The notes under the pieces: generated by a model
Seen by the model: the letters and a program-made list of their open reading frames with translations, nothing else
Told to the model about the DNA's origin: nothing
The model's database searches: none
Origin: Sinohyriopsis cumingii
Lineage: Eukaryota; Mollusca; Bivalvia; Unionida; Unionidae
Direction: 5' to 3'
Assembly: GCA_028554795.2 (NCBI GenBank)
Contig: CM068835.1
Location: forward strand, 29,142,311-29,206,310
DNA length: 64,000 nucleotides
Translations under genes and position numbers: made by a program
Shown: piece by piece, positions 40,857-50,460 of the stretch
How the letters are laid out: every line of letters begins with the position of its first letter
Position numbering within the stretch: the stretch's first letter is position 1

Positions 40857-41231
40857 ATGATCATACATGATAATCATCGTAAACTCATGCAGGTCAGAGC
40901 GGTGAACTCACGATTACCAATTTACAGAGCTACTTACGGAGATGGACTTGGTGATGTTGTGCGGGGATTATTTACAAGGATAGCTCCAAAAGCAATACCT
41001 GTTGCAAAACAATTATCGATGAAAGCTATTGATATTGTTCGTGATAAAGCTCCTAGTGCAGTTGTTAATGTTGCTGGTAAGGCGTTCTCGGCGATCAAAG
41101 AAAGACTAGCACGATTATTGCGACGAAAACAACAATCACCGGTGAAACTGGCAAGTACTGAAATTATGCCAGCAGATGTCAGCAGAATAATAAATCAGGC
41201 TGCAAATCAAAAAACTAGCGGCGATATCTGA
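40857..41231 (+). CDS. Small basic virion-type protein (Polinton)
   Basis: The frame has 124 residues and starts 28 bp after the coiled-coil gene. It contains YGDGLGDVVRGLFTRIAPKA, an amphipathic helix-like segment, then Lys/Arg-rich helices (IKERLARLLRRKQQ). A Gly-rich short amphipathic stretch followed by a basic tail recalls small core or pVI-like proteins of adenovirus-related elements. This is inference from composition and gene order, not homology I can prove. An internal Met at 40,887 is an alternative start. The 3' end may be altered. Confidence 0.5.
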   Translation: MIIHDNHRKLMQVRAVNSRLPIYRATYGDGLGDVVRGLFTRIAPKAIPVAKQLSMKAIDIVRDKAPSAVVNVAGKAFSAIKERLARLLRRKQQSPVKLASTEIMPADVSRIINQAANQKTSGDI

Positions 41232-41324
41232 AGAAGCAGAAAAAAATATAACAGCAAATTTGATAGCAGGAAGCGGTCTTCGTCGACGATGATCATCATT
41301 TGAAAAATGGTAACTATAATAAAA

Positions 41325-42699
41325 ATGTTCAAGCGCGAATCAGACCCAGCATTTGATATCGAGGCACCTGTCCTTAAGTATGAATCTATACGTGATTATC
41401 AGTTTTATTCTTATGACGCAAGACAACCAAATCAGCGGGCGAGAATCGAATTACAGGTTCATGATACAAGTAGATATTTCTTGCCCGCTGAGGCATTTAC
41501 TGAAGTAGAAGGTAGACTTGTAACGAATGTTGTAGCTAATACGCCATATGCTGCTAATTTACGTGTCGGTTTTGTCAACATCGGGATTATGGCGTTGTTT
41601 GATAACGCCACATACATGATTGATGGAAAAAATATTGAATCAATTCAGAAAGATGTTGATGTTGCCACAACAATAATTGGTCTAGCGAGATATTCTGACG
41701 ACTTTACAAGATCGGCCGGTCCAACAATGATGTTTGCTAAGGATATTACTAACAACGCTGATCATGTTCAGACCAGGTGCTGCTTTTGATATTGTAGGAA
41801 GCGTTAATGCGACTTACAACCTATGATTTGCAACACGCCGAGCAGCGCTGTTAGGAAATGATAGAAATTTTTCGTGTGCAATTCCATTATCTCACATCTT
41901 TGGATTTTGCAGAAATGTTAGAAAGGTCATCTTTGGAGCTAAACACACAATTGTGCTCGTAAGAAAAGGTGATGATAATGATGCAATCTGGCGAGGTGCT
42001 GGTGTTGCTGATGGTAAAGTAAATATAACAAAACTTTCATTGTGGATGCCAGTAATGACTCCATCTATTACTGAGGAACAAAAATTACTTTCTTTTATGG
42101 ATCAAGGCGGTAAATCATTGCTATCATGGTTAACAGTAACTACAGATGCTATTCAAAGTTCTGTTGTTGGTTTATTTACATGGCATATAGCATCACAGCA
42201 AGGTGTTTCTGCACCACGACATATTTTTATTGCGCTGCAAGATAATGCTAGGATAAATAATCAAGAACGTTCACATATGATATTTGACAATCTTGACGTT
42301 AATGAAGTTTCCTTACGGATAAATGGACATCAAGAACCAGCCGAGGATGTATTGTTAAATTTTGATCAAAATCACGTAGCGCGTGCATATCATCGTTTAA
42401 TGTCATTCATGGGACGTGATCAAAATATAGATACTGGTTTGCAAATATCACAATTAGATTTTACAGGTTTATATCCGATTTATTATTTTTCGTTGGAACA
42501 TCTTGATTTATCCAAGCAATCTGTCGTTGATATACACTTTCGAGCTCGTGTTAATGCCCTGCCACAAATCGCGGCTGGTCCACCGGTTGTTCATGGTCCT
42601 TACAGAGCAATCGCGGTCGTACTTAGCGATAAAGCCATGTTACTTGAAGGTGGTAGTGGTCGAATGAGGGTCGTTGATGCACCGGTGGAAAATCTTTAA
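41325..42699 (+). pseudogene. Major capsid protein, double-jelly-roll type (broken)
   Basis: The start at MFKRESDP is typical for Polinton capsid proteins. The N-terminal part has FDIEAPVLKYES and FYSYDARQPNQRARIELQVHD with beta-strand alternation. The C-terminal part has ITKLSLWMPVMTPS, FTGLYPIYYFSLEHLDLS and a final RMRVVDAPVENL. In Polintons this gene (often called PY) encodes the hexon-like protein forming the pseudo-T capsid shell. It lies between the small basic protein and the pX/protease genes, the usual position. The copy is broken in one or two places; the rest is well conserved. Confidence 0.8.
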
Positions 42700-42728
42700 T
42701 TATTTAGAAAAATATATTTTATATAAAA

Positions 42729-43176
42729 ATGTCGTATGGTCATGTTAATGTTACTCTGACTCCTGGTCAGGTAAAAAAGCTTCAATCAAAAACCGCCAAC
42801 AAATGCGGAACTAAAATATCACTAAAACGAGATCAGATTAATTAGTGGTGGTCCAAACAAATTATCGTTGACAAATAATCAGATTAAACATTTCAATAAA
42901 GCCCTGGAATCAAAAACTGGAGTTCAATTTCATCTTTCCCCGAGCGCCATCAAAAAAATGGTTAAAACGGGTGGTATATTTCCACTTCTTGCGGCTATTC
43001 CAGCGTTAATATCTGCTGCTGCTCCAGCTGTAGCAAAAGCAGCCGCGTTAGGTGCTGTTGGAACAGCTGCTGGAATGGCTCTAAAGAAAGCAACTGGAAG
43101 TGGATACAAAAAAAAGGGACGCGGTCTAAGATTACCCGGATCTCGCTGGGGAAGAGGTCTGAGGCTTCCACGTTAG
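42729..43176 (+). pseudogene. Hydrophobic/basic pX- or pVI-like virion protein (broken)
   Basis: The N-terminal part repeats a short motif of the form L(T)xxQ(I/V)K (LTPGQVKKLQ, LTNNQIKHFN) ahead of LSPSAIKKMVKTGG. Then comes a long hydrophobic Ala-rich segment (FPLLAAIPALISAAAPAVAK) and a Gly/Arg/Lys-rich basic tail (KKKGRGLRLPG). This layout is shared by adenovirus pX/pVI-like proteins of adintoviruses and Polintons, which probably act in genome condensation or membrane disruption during entry. The copy is broken, about once. It is directly followed by the protease gene, as in relatives. Confidence 0.65.
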
Positions 43177-43194
43177 ATACTCCAGCATCAAATT

Positions 43195-43617
43195 TTGATT
43201 TACTTGATGCCGCTAAAAAAATTAAAAATAAAAGCCTTTAGAGGTGTTTTTATGCGAGATCAATTACCGAAACAACCGAATAAACTCGAAACAGGTATTA
43301 TTAATCTAGACGAACGTTCTGGACCCGGTACTCATTGGGTATCATACGCGGTTGATCCACGTGGAATCGTTTATTTTGATTCGTACGGGTTAGCTCCACC
43401 CGTTGAATTTATCAAGTATGTCGCACCACTCCACGCAAGAACCAGAGGTCCCAAAGTTTGGTATTCAACGCTACCCACACAAACAATGACAGATCCGCCA
43501 ATATGTGGCCGTGAGGTAATTAATGTACTCGACGCTATATCAAAATCATCCAAACCACCACATAAAGTCGTGCATGATTATACAAGTAACCGATTCGTTT
43601 CGCGTAAAGCGTTTTAA
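43195..43617 (+). CDS. Adenain-like cysteine protease (maturation protease)
   Basis: In the C5 (adenain) family the catalytic set is His-Asp/Glu-Gln-Cys. Here I see GTHWVSY (His47), YFDSYG (Asp62), LPTQ (Gln96) and PPICG (Cys104), in the right order and spacing. The 140-residue length is near the Polinton norm. The enzyme would cleave capsid precursors at Gly-rich sites. The segment after the Cys (GREVINVLD) differs from the more usual CGHFCLYVL, but the catalytic residues are kept. It sits between the pX-like and fibre-like genes. The 5' end may be slightly altered; the core domain is complete. Confidence 0.8.
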   Translation: MIYLMPLKKLKIKAFRGVFMRDQLPKQPNKLETGIINLDERSGPGTHWVSYAVDPRGIVYFDSYGLAPPVEFIKYVAPLHARTRGPKVWYSTLPTQTMTDPPICGREVINVLDAISKSSKPPHKVVHDYTSNRFVSRKAF

Positions 43618-43635
43618 ACAACAGGTCTTATTATA

Positions 43636-44658
43636 ATGGTTGATATTTACGGAAGATCTTCTTCACGTGTTAAGAGAACATCCGGCGACGTTGATCTGTC
43701 GAGGTATGCGACTAAAGATGACCTCGCTGATATTATGAACCTGGCTGGAGTTGACCCAGATGAGGTTGTTATTTTTCAAGATCGATATGGTAAACTAAAA
43801 ACGAGCAATATCAGATGGAATGATATAGTTCGACGAGTACTCGGTGCAGTTGCAGATAATATTCCTGTGTTTACTGACGGCGGCAGAATCAGGGATTCAA
43901 GTATGTCGTTTGCAACCATCAGAGATGAAATTACAAGAAGCGTTGCTAATCGCGTGAAAAACACCGGCGACACAATGACGGGTGAACTCAGCATGAACGG
44001 AAATAAAATAGTGGTTTTAAGAGATCCAACATCCGGTGAAGATGCTGCAACGAAAAAGTATGTTGACATTAGCTATGGTACCGTAGATAATAAATTATCC
44101 ACGTTACGGGCTGAGTATGATGTTCACGTGGGCGCTTTTGGAAGATTTCGAAGAAATTTTCAAAAAACCGACGAATCTATAGATAAATTCTTCGGCACTC
44201 CGCACGCCATTGACATGAAACTCGTTGATATCAAAACTAACCTAGACACGATCAAACAAACACAGCAAAACATCGTAGCGGGGATTCCTGAGATCGTTAA
44301 CAAAACCGGTCTGATTAAAATTCCAACCGGAATAACTCCCGGACATATCACGAACATCGTGTACACGGTATCATCGGGATTTCCAACATGGTCGCAGCAA
44401 AATAAAACCATTAGCTATACCGCAACAGTCACTGGCGTGTACAGGCTGTCTGTGTTTAGTGCTGCGCGATTTGAGATATTTACAACGTTTCCATGGCGTC
44501 ATTCAACGGATAGGTTTTCCGGGGTTGTATCTATTATATTAAATAGCGGAACCGAAGAAATATTTATTCTGGAAGCAGCTGATAAGAAATTAACCGCAAC
44601 ATCTTACTGGTGGTGTTTGGAATTTGTAGCTGAAACACCTCAGTTGGTTACTGCATGA
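43636..44658 (+). CDS. Fibre-like virion protein with shaft motif and beta-sandwich tip
   Basis: This is a 340-residue open frame in the late block, 18 bp after the protease. Residues about 107-146 read NTGDTMTGELSMNGNKI and then LRDPTSGEDAATKKYVD, the repeat signature seen in phage and large-virus tail/fibre proteins, where each copy adds a beta-helical or triple-beta shaft layer. A helical linker follows (DESIDKFFG...LDTIKQTQQN). The C-terminal 110 residues look like a jelly-roll head of the C1q/TNF kind (SYTATVTGVYRLSVFSAARF). Together these suggest a trimeric receptor-binding fibre on the capsid vertex (inference). It is not a standard Polinton core gene. Confidence 0.6.
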   Translation: MVDIYGRSSSRVKRTSGDVDLSRYATKDDLADIMNLAGVDPDEVVIFQDRYGKLKTSNIRWNDIVRRVLGAVADNIPVFTDGGRIRDSSMSFATIRDEITRSVANRVKNTGDTMTGELSMNGNKIVVLRDPTSGEDAATKKYVDISYGTVDNKLSTLRAEYDVHVGAFGRFRRNFQKTDESIDKFFGTPHAIDMKLVDIKTNLDTIKQTQQNIVAGIPEIVNKTGLIKIPTGITPGHITNIVYTVSSGFPTWSQQNKTISYTATVTGVYRLSVFSAARFEIFTTFPWRHSTDRFSGVVSIILNSGTEEIFILEAADKKLTATSYWWCLEFVAETPQLVTA

Positions 44659-44664
44659 AAATAT

Positions 44665-45149
44665 ATGGACGGTGCACAATACAGGTACAATCAATCGCGT
44701 GAATGGCAGGCGGCGCTGAAAGATCAAGTCGAACAATATACAGTAAAAGTAAAAAAATATCGACTACGATTAGTTATCGTCGACGTGATTGTTTATTCAG
44801 TATCCGCTGCTGTTGCTGGAACGGGTGTTATATTATCAGCGGTGACAGTGATGGCACCAGTAGCTGTAACTATTTGTATTTCAGCGGCAACAACGATTGC
44901 AGGTGTACTCAATATCATCGCAAAAAAATATGTACTTGCACGAACGAAAAATTATCCGATTGCATAACAAAATTACACACAGCGACGGTAGCATACTCGA
45001 AATTATCCTCGTTGTTATCAGCGAGTCTCAGTGATGGAATTATATCTGATTTCGAGTTTTCAATGATGACTAAAATATACGACGAAGGTATCGGTATTAA
45101 AGATACAAATATTAATAATGACAGAATTACTGCAGCAGATCGTGACTAA
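44665..45149 (+). pseudogene. Polinton membrane protein (broken)
   Basis: The first part has a charged N-terminus (SREWQAALKDQVEQYTVKVK), then two hydrophobic helices (VIVDVIVYSVSAAVAGTGVI and APVAVTICISAATTIAGVLN). Sequence from the final part, KLHTATVAYSKLSSLLSASL followed by SDGIISDFEF, matches a block (SKL-I-DLISKALSDG-ISDEEF) found in a membrane protein of many invertebrate Polintons. Function is unknown; an internal capsid membrane or entry protein is conceivable. The copy is broken about once. It overlaps the start of the penton-type gene. Confidence 0.6.
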
Positions 45150-45663
45150 CACAACTCCGCCAAAGATAACGATGATCTTGGTAAGTTCATCTAATCCTGA
45201 ATTTAGTATTAATTTTCCTACTGCAATTCCAGTAAAAGAAATAGCGTTAGCTCAATTACGGGTATATTACAGCTGGCCAAATATCAGATCAAAATCATTT
45301 CATGGTACACCAGCAAATAATTCGCTCGTATTTGCCAACGAGAACAAACCAGATGGTACTCCTGACTGGATAGATGTTGGAATACCCACTGGTAGTTATG
45401 AGATTGAAGATATCAATGAGGAATTTCAGCGTAGAATAAAATCAATAACCGGAAAAGAAGCAAAAATATCAATTAACGATCATGAACCGACGCTATCTTC
45501 GTCTGTTGAGATACATTCTCCCGATTACGTCGTTGATATTTATCAATCCACGATAAGATCCGTACTAGGTTGGCCGGATGTTCCCCCCGTGTATGAAGTA
45601 CCACCAGAACCAAAAAATCTGATTTTACATCATCGAAAAGTTTTCATCATAATATTAAAATGA
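45118..45663 (+). CDS. Minor capsid (penton-type) protein, N-terminal part
   Basis: The 181-residue frame contains MILVSSSNPEFSINFPTAIP, KEIALAQLRVYYSWPNI and WIDVGIPTGSYEIEDINEEF, all hallmarks of the Polinton single-jelly-roll minor capsid protein that forms the fivefold vertices. The stretch DYVVDIYQSTIRSVLGWPD corresponds to the last conserved part before the central variable region. The following gene carries the matching C-terminal-type block. Whether the two were ever one gene in this lineage cannot be settled from this copy alone. Confidence 0.7.
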   Translation: MTELLQQIVTNTTPPKITMILVSSSNPEFSINFPTAIPVKEIALAQLRVYYSWPNIRSKSFHGTPANNSLVFANENKPDGTPDWIDVGIPTGSYEIEDINEEFQRRIKSITGKEAKISINDHEPTLSSSVEIHSPDYVVDIYQSTIRSVLGWPDVPPVYEVPPEPKNLILHHRKVFIIILK

Positions 45664-46517
45664 ATTATACAAGTTTTTGGTGGAACATAGAAAAACGTGT
45701 ATGGGATAAACGGGATCAATTTCGTGTCGATAAAACCGGTGAGTACTACTGGATCTTACACAACGTTGATGGCGGTAATTCGTTTTACGATTTGAATATC
45801 AATAATGTCATTCATATCGTAAATTCAGATCATGAGGAACAACTGGTTGATTTACGTATCCTCTTTCATGAATATTTGTCCGATGTGACATCTACGCGTG
45901 AAGAAATTATTGAACGAGTAGAAATTTTAAATAATATAGCTGATACTATTGAATATTTTCATAATAGAATCATAAACCTGGTTTTTGAATCATCGGGCGA
46001 TCATAGAAGATTTTTCGCAACTAAGTACAAAATACCCAAAGCTGACATTGTAACGTTTAAGTTTCCTGATTATAATCCAGATAAATTAAGAAAATCTGTC
46101 AATGATGTCATTGATGAGTTTTATCCTAAAATACTTGATGCGTGGAGAAAACTAGCACCATTAGCAGCTGTTCTTAGACATGATAACGATCCACATGGCG
46201 GCGGCAGACACGTTTCTCCAGGAATCGTTAATATAACCAGCACGATCGTGGTCAATCTGGTTTGTGACGTAGTCGATGGCAGCTATCAAATAGATCTCGG
46301 AAGATCAAATCAGGCTCAACAAGGATATATTTTATATACATTTACACCACAAGTTTCCCCCGGAAGTTTAATCGTGCAAGAACCAACTAATCCTGTTTAT
46401 CTACGGTGTCACAATAATATGTTAACACGAATAAATTTTAAGCTCACAGACCACCTCAATCGCTTAATTGACGTACGTGGAGAAGAACTTGTGATATATC
46501 TGTATGTGAAATCTTAA
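45660..46517 (+). CDS. Minor-capsid-associated protein with penton-type C-terminal block
   Basis: This 285-residue frame has a novel N-terminal 170 residues (FWWNIEKRVWDKRDQF, EEIIERVEILNNIADTIEYF), probably alpha/beta, with no family I recognise. Residues about 195-285 read VNITSTIVVNLVCDVVDGSY, YTFTPQVSPGSLIVQEPTNP, VYLRCHNN, INFKLTDHLNRLIDVRGEEL, VIYLYVKS. That is the classic end of Polinton penton-type proteins (YLPV-R-ID-I-I-I-DQ-G-L-DFRGE-I-I-L). It may be a vertex protein to which the fibre binds; this is inference. The start ATG overlaps the stop of the previous frame. Confidence 0.65.
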   Translation: MNYTSFWWNIEKRVWDKRDQFRVDKTGEYYWILHNVDGGNSFYDLNINNVIHIVNSDHEEQLVDLRILFHEYLSDVTSTREEIIERVEILNNIADTIEYFHNRIINLVFESSGDHRRFFATKYKIPKADIVTFKFPDYNPDKLRKSVNDVIDEFYPKILDAWRKLAPLAAVLRHDNDPHGGGRHVSPGIVNITSTIVVNLVCDVVDGSYQIDLGRSNQAQQGYILYTFTPQVSPGSLIVQEPTNPVYLRCHNNMLTRINFKLTDHLNRLIDVRGEELVIYLYVKS

Positions 46518-46539
46518 TTAATCAAGTGAATATTATATA

Positions 46540-46812
46540 ATGTACCAGCACGTGAGGGTTTTTATACACGACAAAGAAGTACTTGAAAACGCCATCAGAA
46601 CAGCGTTTTCACAAAACATGGAGCAATTTAACGTTAATTTAGTTATTGATGAATACGGAGGTGAGGATTTCTTATTAACACAAGAACAGTTAGATGAGCT
46701 CCGTCAAAAACGTATTATCGAGATCATTTGTAGCAGAGATCAGATTCTAAATTATGCACATTCCTGCATTAAAGCCGATCAACTTAAAAAAATAATATTC
46801 CAGAATGAATAA
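46540..46812 (+). CDS. Small Polinton protein of unknown function
   Basis: A 90-residue frame, the last plus-strand gene of the virion block, 22 bp after the penton-type gene. It is acidic, with YQHVRVFIHDKEVLENAIRT and a helical C-terminus (YAHSCIKADQLKKIIFQNE). No cysteine cluster, membrane segment or catalytic motif is visible. Placement at the end of the late block is the only functional hint. The frame looks whole. Confidence 0.45.
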   Translation: MYQHVRVFIHDKEVLENAIRTAFSQNMEQFNVNLVIDEYGGEDFLLTQEQLDELRQKRIIEIICSRDQILNYAHSCIKADQLKKIIFQNE

Positions 46813-46824
46813 AATAAGGAGCGG

Positions 46825-46935
46825 ATTAAAAAATATTTTATTTTATTTTATCAGAAATATTTTATTTTATTTTATTTTATCAGATATATTTTATTTTATC
46901 AGAAATATTTTATTTTATCAGAAATGTTATTTTTT
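46825..46935. repeat. TTTTA-rich short tandem repeat
   Basis: TATTTTATTTTAT alternates with CAGAAA in repeats of about 15-25 bp, immediately downstream of the last late gene. Confidence 0.8.
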
Positions 46936-47016
46936 TTCTCCTGAATTTCAGTGAAAAATCAACAAATTTCGTGTTTTTGATGGGTATTTTACCCATTTTG
47001 GGTGATTTTGTCCATT

Positions 47017-47256
47017 AGATCGTGGGGGTAAGTTGCTTGATTCTCTAATTGATTTCAATTGAATAAAATATCAAAACCAGTAAAAACCAGTAAATCAGTA
47101 AAAAATTACATATTTTTTGAGATAATTTTACTGATATTTGAGCTAATTTTACTGATATTTGAGCTAATTTTACTGATTTTTTCTCATTTTTGTTGGTTTT
47201 GGTATTTTATTCAGTTGAAATCAATTAGAGAATCAAGCAACTTATCCCTACGATCT
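47017..47256. repeat. Inverted repeat, arms of 63 bp
   Basis: Arms 47,017-47,079 and 47,194-47,256 are about 90 percent complementary (AGATCGTGGGGGTAAGTTGC against GCAACTTATCCCTACGATCT). The loop of about 115 bp is AT-rich with a GATATTTGAGCTAATTTTACT tandem motif. It is either an internal MITE-like insertion or a structural element of the Polinton. Confidence 0.75.
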
Positions 47257-47272
47257 GATGGATAATTCAGAA

Positions 47273-48045
47273 AATAAAATAAATAATAAATCTGAGTACC
47301 AACTAACCCATCAAAATTACTAAATTGATCATTTTACATAAATCTGAGTACCAACTAACCCATCAATCTCAGAATAAATATATAATATTTCAGAATAAAT
47401 ATAATCTCAGAATAAATATAATAAATCTGAGTACCAACTAACCCATCAATCTCAGAATAAATATATAATATTTCAGAATAAATATAATCTCAGAATAAAT
47501 ATAATAAATCTGAGTACCAACTAACCCATCAAAATTGCAAATTTGATCATTTTACATAAATCTGAGTACCAACTAACCCATGAAAATTGCAAATTTGATC
47601 ATTTTACATAAATCTGAATACCAACTAACCCATCAAAATTGCAAATTTGATTATTTTACATAAATCTGAGTACCAACTAACCCATCAATTTCAGAAAAAA
47701 ATAAAATATTTCAGAATAAATATAATATTTCAGAATATAATCTCAGAATAAATATAATATTTCAGAATAAATATAATATTTCAGAATATAATCTCAGAAT
47801 AAATATAATATTTCAGAATAAATATAATATTTCGAATAAATATAATCTCAGAATAAATATAATATTTCAGAATATAATGTCAGAATAAATATAATATTTC
47901 AGAATAAATATAATCTCAGAATAAATATAATCTCAGAATAAATAAATAAAATAATTCAGAAATAAATAAAATATTTCAGAAATAAATAAAATATTTCAGA
48001 AATAAATAAAATATTTCAGAATAAATAAATAATAATTCAGACAGA
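47273..48045. repeat. Minisatellite block in the Polinton
   Basis: At least seven copies of CTGAGTACCAACTAACCCAT appear between 47,291 and 47,690, many followed by AATTGCAAATTTGATCATTT to make a unit of about 52 bp. From 47,370 on they mingle with many CAGAATAAATATAATATTT units of about 19-20 bp. There is no coding content. The block separates the late genes from the early minus-strand genes. Confidence 0.85.
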
Positions 48046-48190
48046 GTTGCTTTGGTCGTTACCCGCTGACATAATTTTTCTTAAGTATCTTATGCGGGTA
48101 CTGATTGTCTTTTTCGTTTGATACTCGCTGAATAATCCCGATCTGACCTTTTCTACTGCGACAGAAAGAGGAACAAATTTATTTACTTGA
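48046..48190 (-). pseudogene. Part of a small Polinton gene, beyond the transposon insertion
   Basis: On the minus strand this stretch is open and basic (VEKVRSGLFSEYQ, TRIRYLRKIM). It lies directly across the CACTA-like insertion from the gene at 50,594-50,814. It is listed as the other side of the interrupted gene. Confidence 0.5.
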
Positions 48191-48193
48191 TCA
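48191..48193. repeat. 3-bp target duplication (TCA), left
   Basis: TCA precedes the CACTGGAC terminus; a matching TCA follows the other terminus at 50,594-50,596. Confidence 0.7.
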
Positions 48194-48410
48194 CACTGGA
48201 CAACAAATTTTTACAAAAGTCATGTTACTGAAATAAAATTAGTCAATTCTTATCAATTTTTATGTGCTGAACACGAATATGACAGTCAAATTGCAAAATT
48301 GGCTCTAGTTTTTTTGTAATCTGCAAGAAATTAATGTTTACATAACGAAATGCATTCCAATAGTAAAAGGTCAACTGTAATAGCCTACCTATAAAAAATC
48401 AAGTCATTGA

Positions 48411-50099
48411 CTACATCTTAGATTTCTTTGCCTGTCTCTTGTACAGCTGTTCGGGAGCATCTCTGAGGAGTGTCCAGCAGTAGTCAGCCAGCATTGTAGT
48501 GGACCATTTTCCCTGGTATCTTTGTTCCATTGTTGCGATATCTTGATGAAAACGTTCGCCGTGTTCATCACTAACAATACCACAGTTGCTAGGAAAGAAA
48601 TCCAAATGGGAATGAAGGAAGTGAATCTTTAGAGACATATTGCAGCCAAGTTTCTTATACTTCATCAACATGTCTTCTACTAGTTCCTTATAGTTTTCTG
48701 CCCTAACATTTCCGAGGAAGTTTGTAGAAACTAGGCGAAAAGCATTCCATGCTTGTTTCGCGTCACCTTCCAGCAAGTTGTTGAACCGGTCATCTTTGAA
48801 AAGCTCTCGAATCTGAGGACCCACAAAAACTCCCTCTTTAATCTTTGCTTCGCTGAGTCGAGGGAATTTTTCATGCAGGTATCGGAATGCTGGCAAAGTC
48901 CGGTCAATGGCTTTCACGAAGTTCTTCATCAAACCTAGTTTGATGTGAAGGGGTGGTAGCAAGATTTTCTGAGCCTCAACCAGAGCTGGGTGTTGGATAT
49001 TCTTCTCTCCAATGGCTACATTCTGCCTGTGAGTCCATTTCTTCCTCATGTAGTGCATTTCCCTTGCTCGGCTATCCCACTCGCATAAGAAACACATGTA
49101 TTTTGTATATCCTTGCTGCAGTCCCATTAAAAGGGCAACTACCTTCAAATCACCACAGAGGTGCCAGCTGTACTTGTTATACTCAATGGAATTCAGTAGC
49201 TGCCTTAAGTTATCGTATGTCTCTTTCATGTGGACAGCATACGCTACTGGAATAGATGGAAGAATGTTTCCATTGTGCAAAAGCACAGCCTTGAGACTCA
49301 GTTTCGAAGAGTCCACAAATAGTCTCCATTCTTGTGGGTCATGAGTGATTTTTAAAGCATTCATGAGGCCCTCAATATCGGAACAGAATATCAGATTACT
49401 TTCCTTTCTGAAGAAAGGCTCCAATTGCTGGTGGCGCTTTCGATATGCAGTAATTGTGACATCTTCTTCAAGAAGATTCCATTGTTGGAGTCTTGATCCT
49501 AGCAATTCTGCCTTGTTCTTTGATAAGTCCAAATCACGAATCAGGTCATTTAGTTCTTCCTGTGTTATTCTGTGTGGGGTTGATGATGCACCACAGTGAA
49601 AATCTGGATCACTGCATGCTGATGGACCAGGAGAAGAACAGGTCGACTCACCTTTGTCTTCGTCAGATGAATCAAGAGAATATTCTGCTGGAGGTTCTGG
49701 AATAGGAAGTCCCTCACCATGTGGAACTGGTCTCAATGCAGACGGAATGTTTGGGTAGACTATTCTCGACTTCTTTCGCTTCGTTATTCCGCCGGAAAGA
49801 GGAGGAACCAAGCAGAAGTAACAGTCATTTAGGTGGTTGCTTGGCTCTCTCCACACCATTGGGACTGCAAACGGCATTGATGACCTTTTGCAATTCAACC
49901 ACTGTGAAAGCTGTGTTGTACATGTAGCACAGCATATATGCGGAGCCCAAGGCTTGTCTTGGTCACCAACCTTGCATCCGAAGTAAAGATGATATGCCTT
50001 CTTCACTTGAGAATTGATACTTTTCTTCTGGTTGGCAAATGTCACTTCCCCACAAATATAGCAAAAATTGTCCGCGGTATTAACACACTTTCGAGGCAT
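48411..50099 (-). CDS. Transposase-like protein of the CACTA-like element
   Basis: The 562-residue open frame has no breaks. The N-terminus has a zinc-finger-like set (Cys5, CYICGE, then HICCATC) and a later DCYFC. The core has FVDSSKLSLKAVLLHNGN, then HLCGDLKVVALLMGLQQG leading into MCFLCEWDSR, and finally SDEHGERFHQDI. I read the Asp of VDSS, the Asp of CGDL and the Glu of HGER as a candidate DDE triad around a Cys-containing insertion (inference). The family is present in many copies in cnidarians, insects, molluscs and fish (general knowledge). Its location alone between matched TIRs makes it the likely transposase. The intact frame suggests recent activity. Confidence 0.75.
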   Translation of the reverse strand: MPRKCVNTADNFCYICGEVTFANQKKSINSQVKKAYHLYFGCKVGDQDKPWAPHICCATCTTQLSQWLNCKRSSMPFAVPMVWREPSNHLNDCYFCLVPPLSGGITKRKKSRIVYPNIPSALRPVPHGEGLPIPEPPAEYSLDSSDEDKGESTCSSPGPSACSDPDFHCGASSTPHRITQEELNDLIRDLDLSKNKAELLGSRLQQWNLLEEDVTITAYRKRHQQLEPFFRKESNLIFCSDIEGLMNALKITHDPQEWRLFVDSSKLSLKAVLLHNGNILPSIPVAYAVHMKETYDNLRQLLNSIEYNKYSWHLCGDLKVVALLMGLQQGYTKYMCFLCEWDSRAREMHYMRKKWTHRQNVAIGEKNIQHPALVEAQKILLPPLHIKLGLMKNFVKAIDRTLPAFRYLHEKFPRLSEAKIKEGVFVGPQIRELFKDDRFNNLLEGDAKQAWNAFRLVSTNFLGNVRAENYKELVEDMLMKYKKLGCNMSLKIHFLHSHLDFFPSNCGIVSDEHGERFHQDIATMEQRYQGKWSTTMLADYCWTLLRDAPEQLYKRQAKKSKM

Positions 50100-50460
50100 T
50101 ACTGTTCTTTATTGTACGTAAATGGATAAAATAATAAGTTTTATGTAACAGTAGCTTGAACTGTCTCGCACAACGTCTAAAATATTTTAAATGCTGAACC
50201 TATCTGATTGGGCTTTATATAGTACACTGCTTACGTCAGCTTCAGCAGCCGCCTGGCATTAGTATAATAGGCCTACACATGTATAGTACACTGCTGACGT
50301 CAACTTACTTCAGCAGCCGCATGGCATTAGTATTGCATTGCATCAGAAAATGATGCAATCAACTGTGGATGATGTGAGCATGATGGTATCATGCAATGTT
50401 ACATCATTATTCCGGATGTTGCTGCAGTCCTACTGGAGAAATTTACACAGTGAAACATAG
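50100..50460. other. 5' region of the transposase gene within the CACTA-like element
   Basis: A near-direct repeat of about 60 bp, ATAGTACACTGCT(T/G)ACGTCA followed by CTTCAGCAGCCGC(C/A)TGGCATTAG, occurs at about 50,218-50,264 and 50,283-50,330, upstream of the transposase start. This may be promoter or subterminal transposase-binding sequence. Confidence 0.5.

Noticed and set aside
47017-47256. Inverted repeat as the terminus of the CACTA-like transposon
   Set aside because: The transposon ends are fixed by CACTGG termini and TCA duplications at 48,194 and 50,593, about 1 kb away.
47273-48045. CRISPR-like array of repeated units
   Set aside because: The units are degenerate tandem repeats without unique spacers of constant length, in an animal genome; they are minisatellites.
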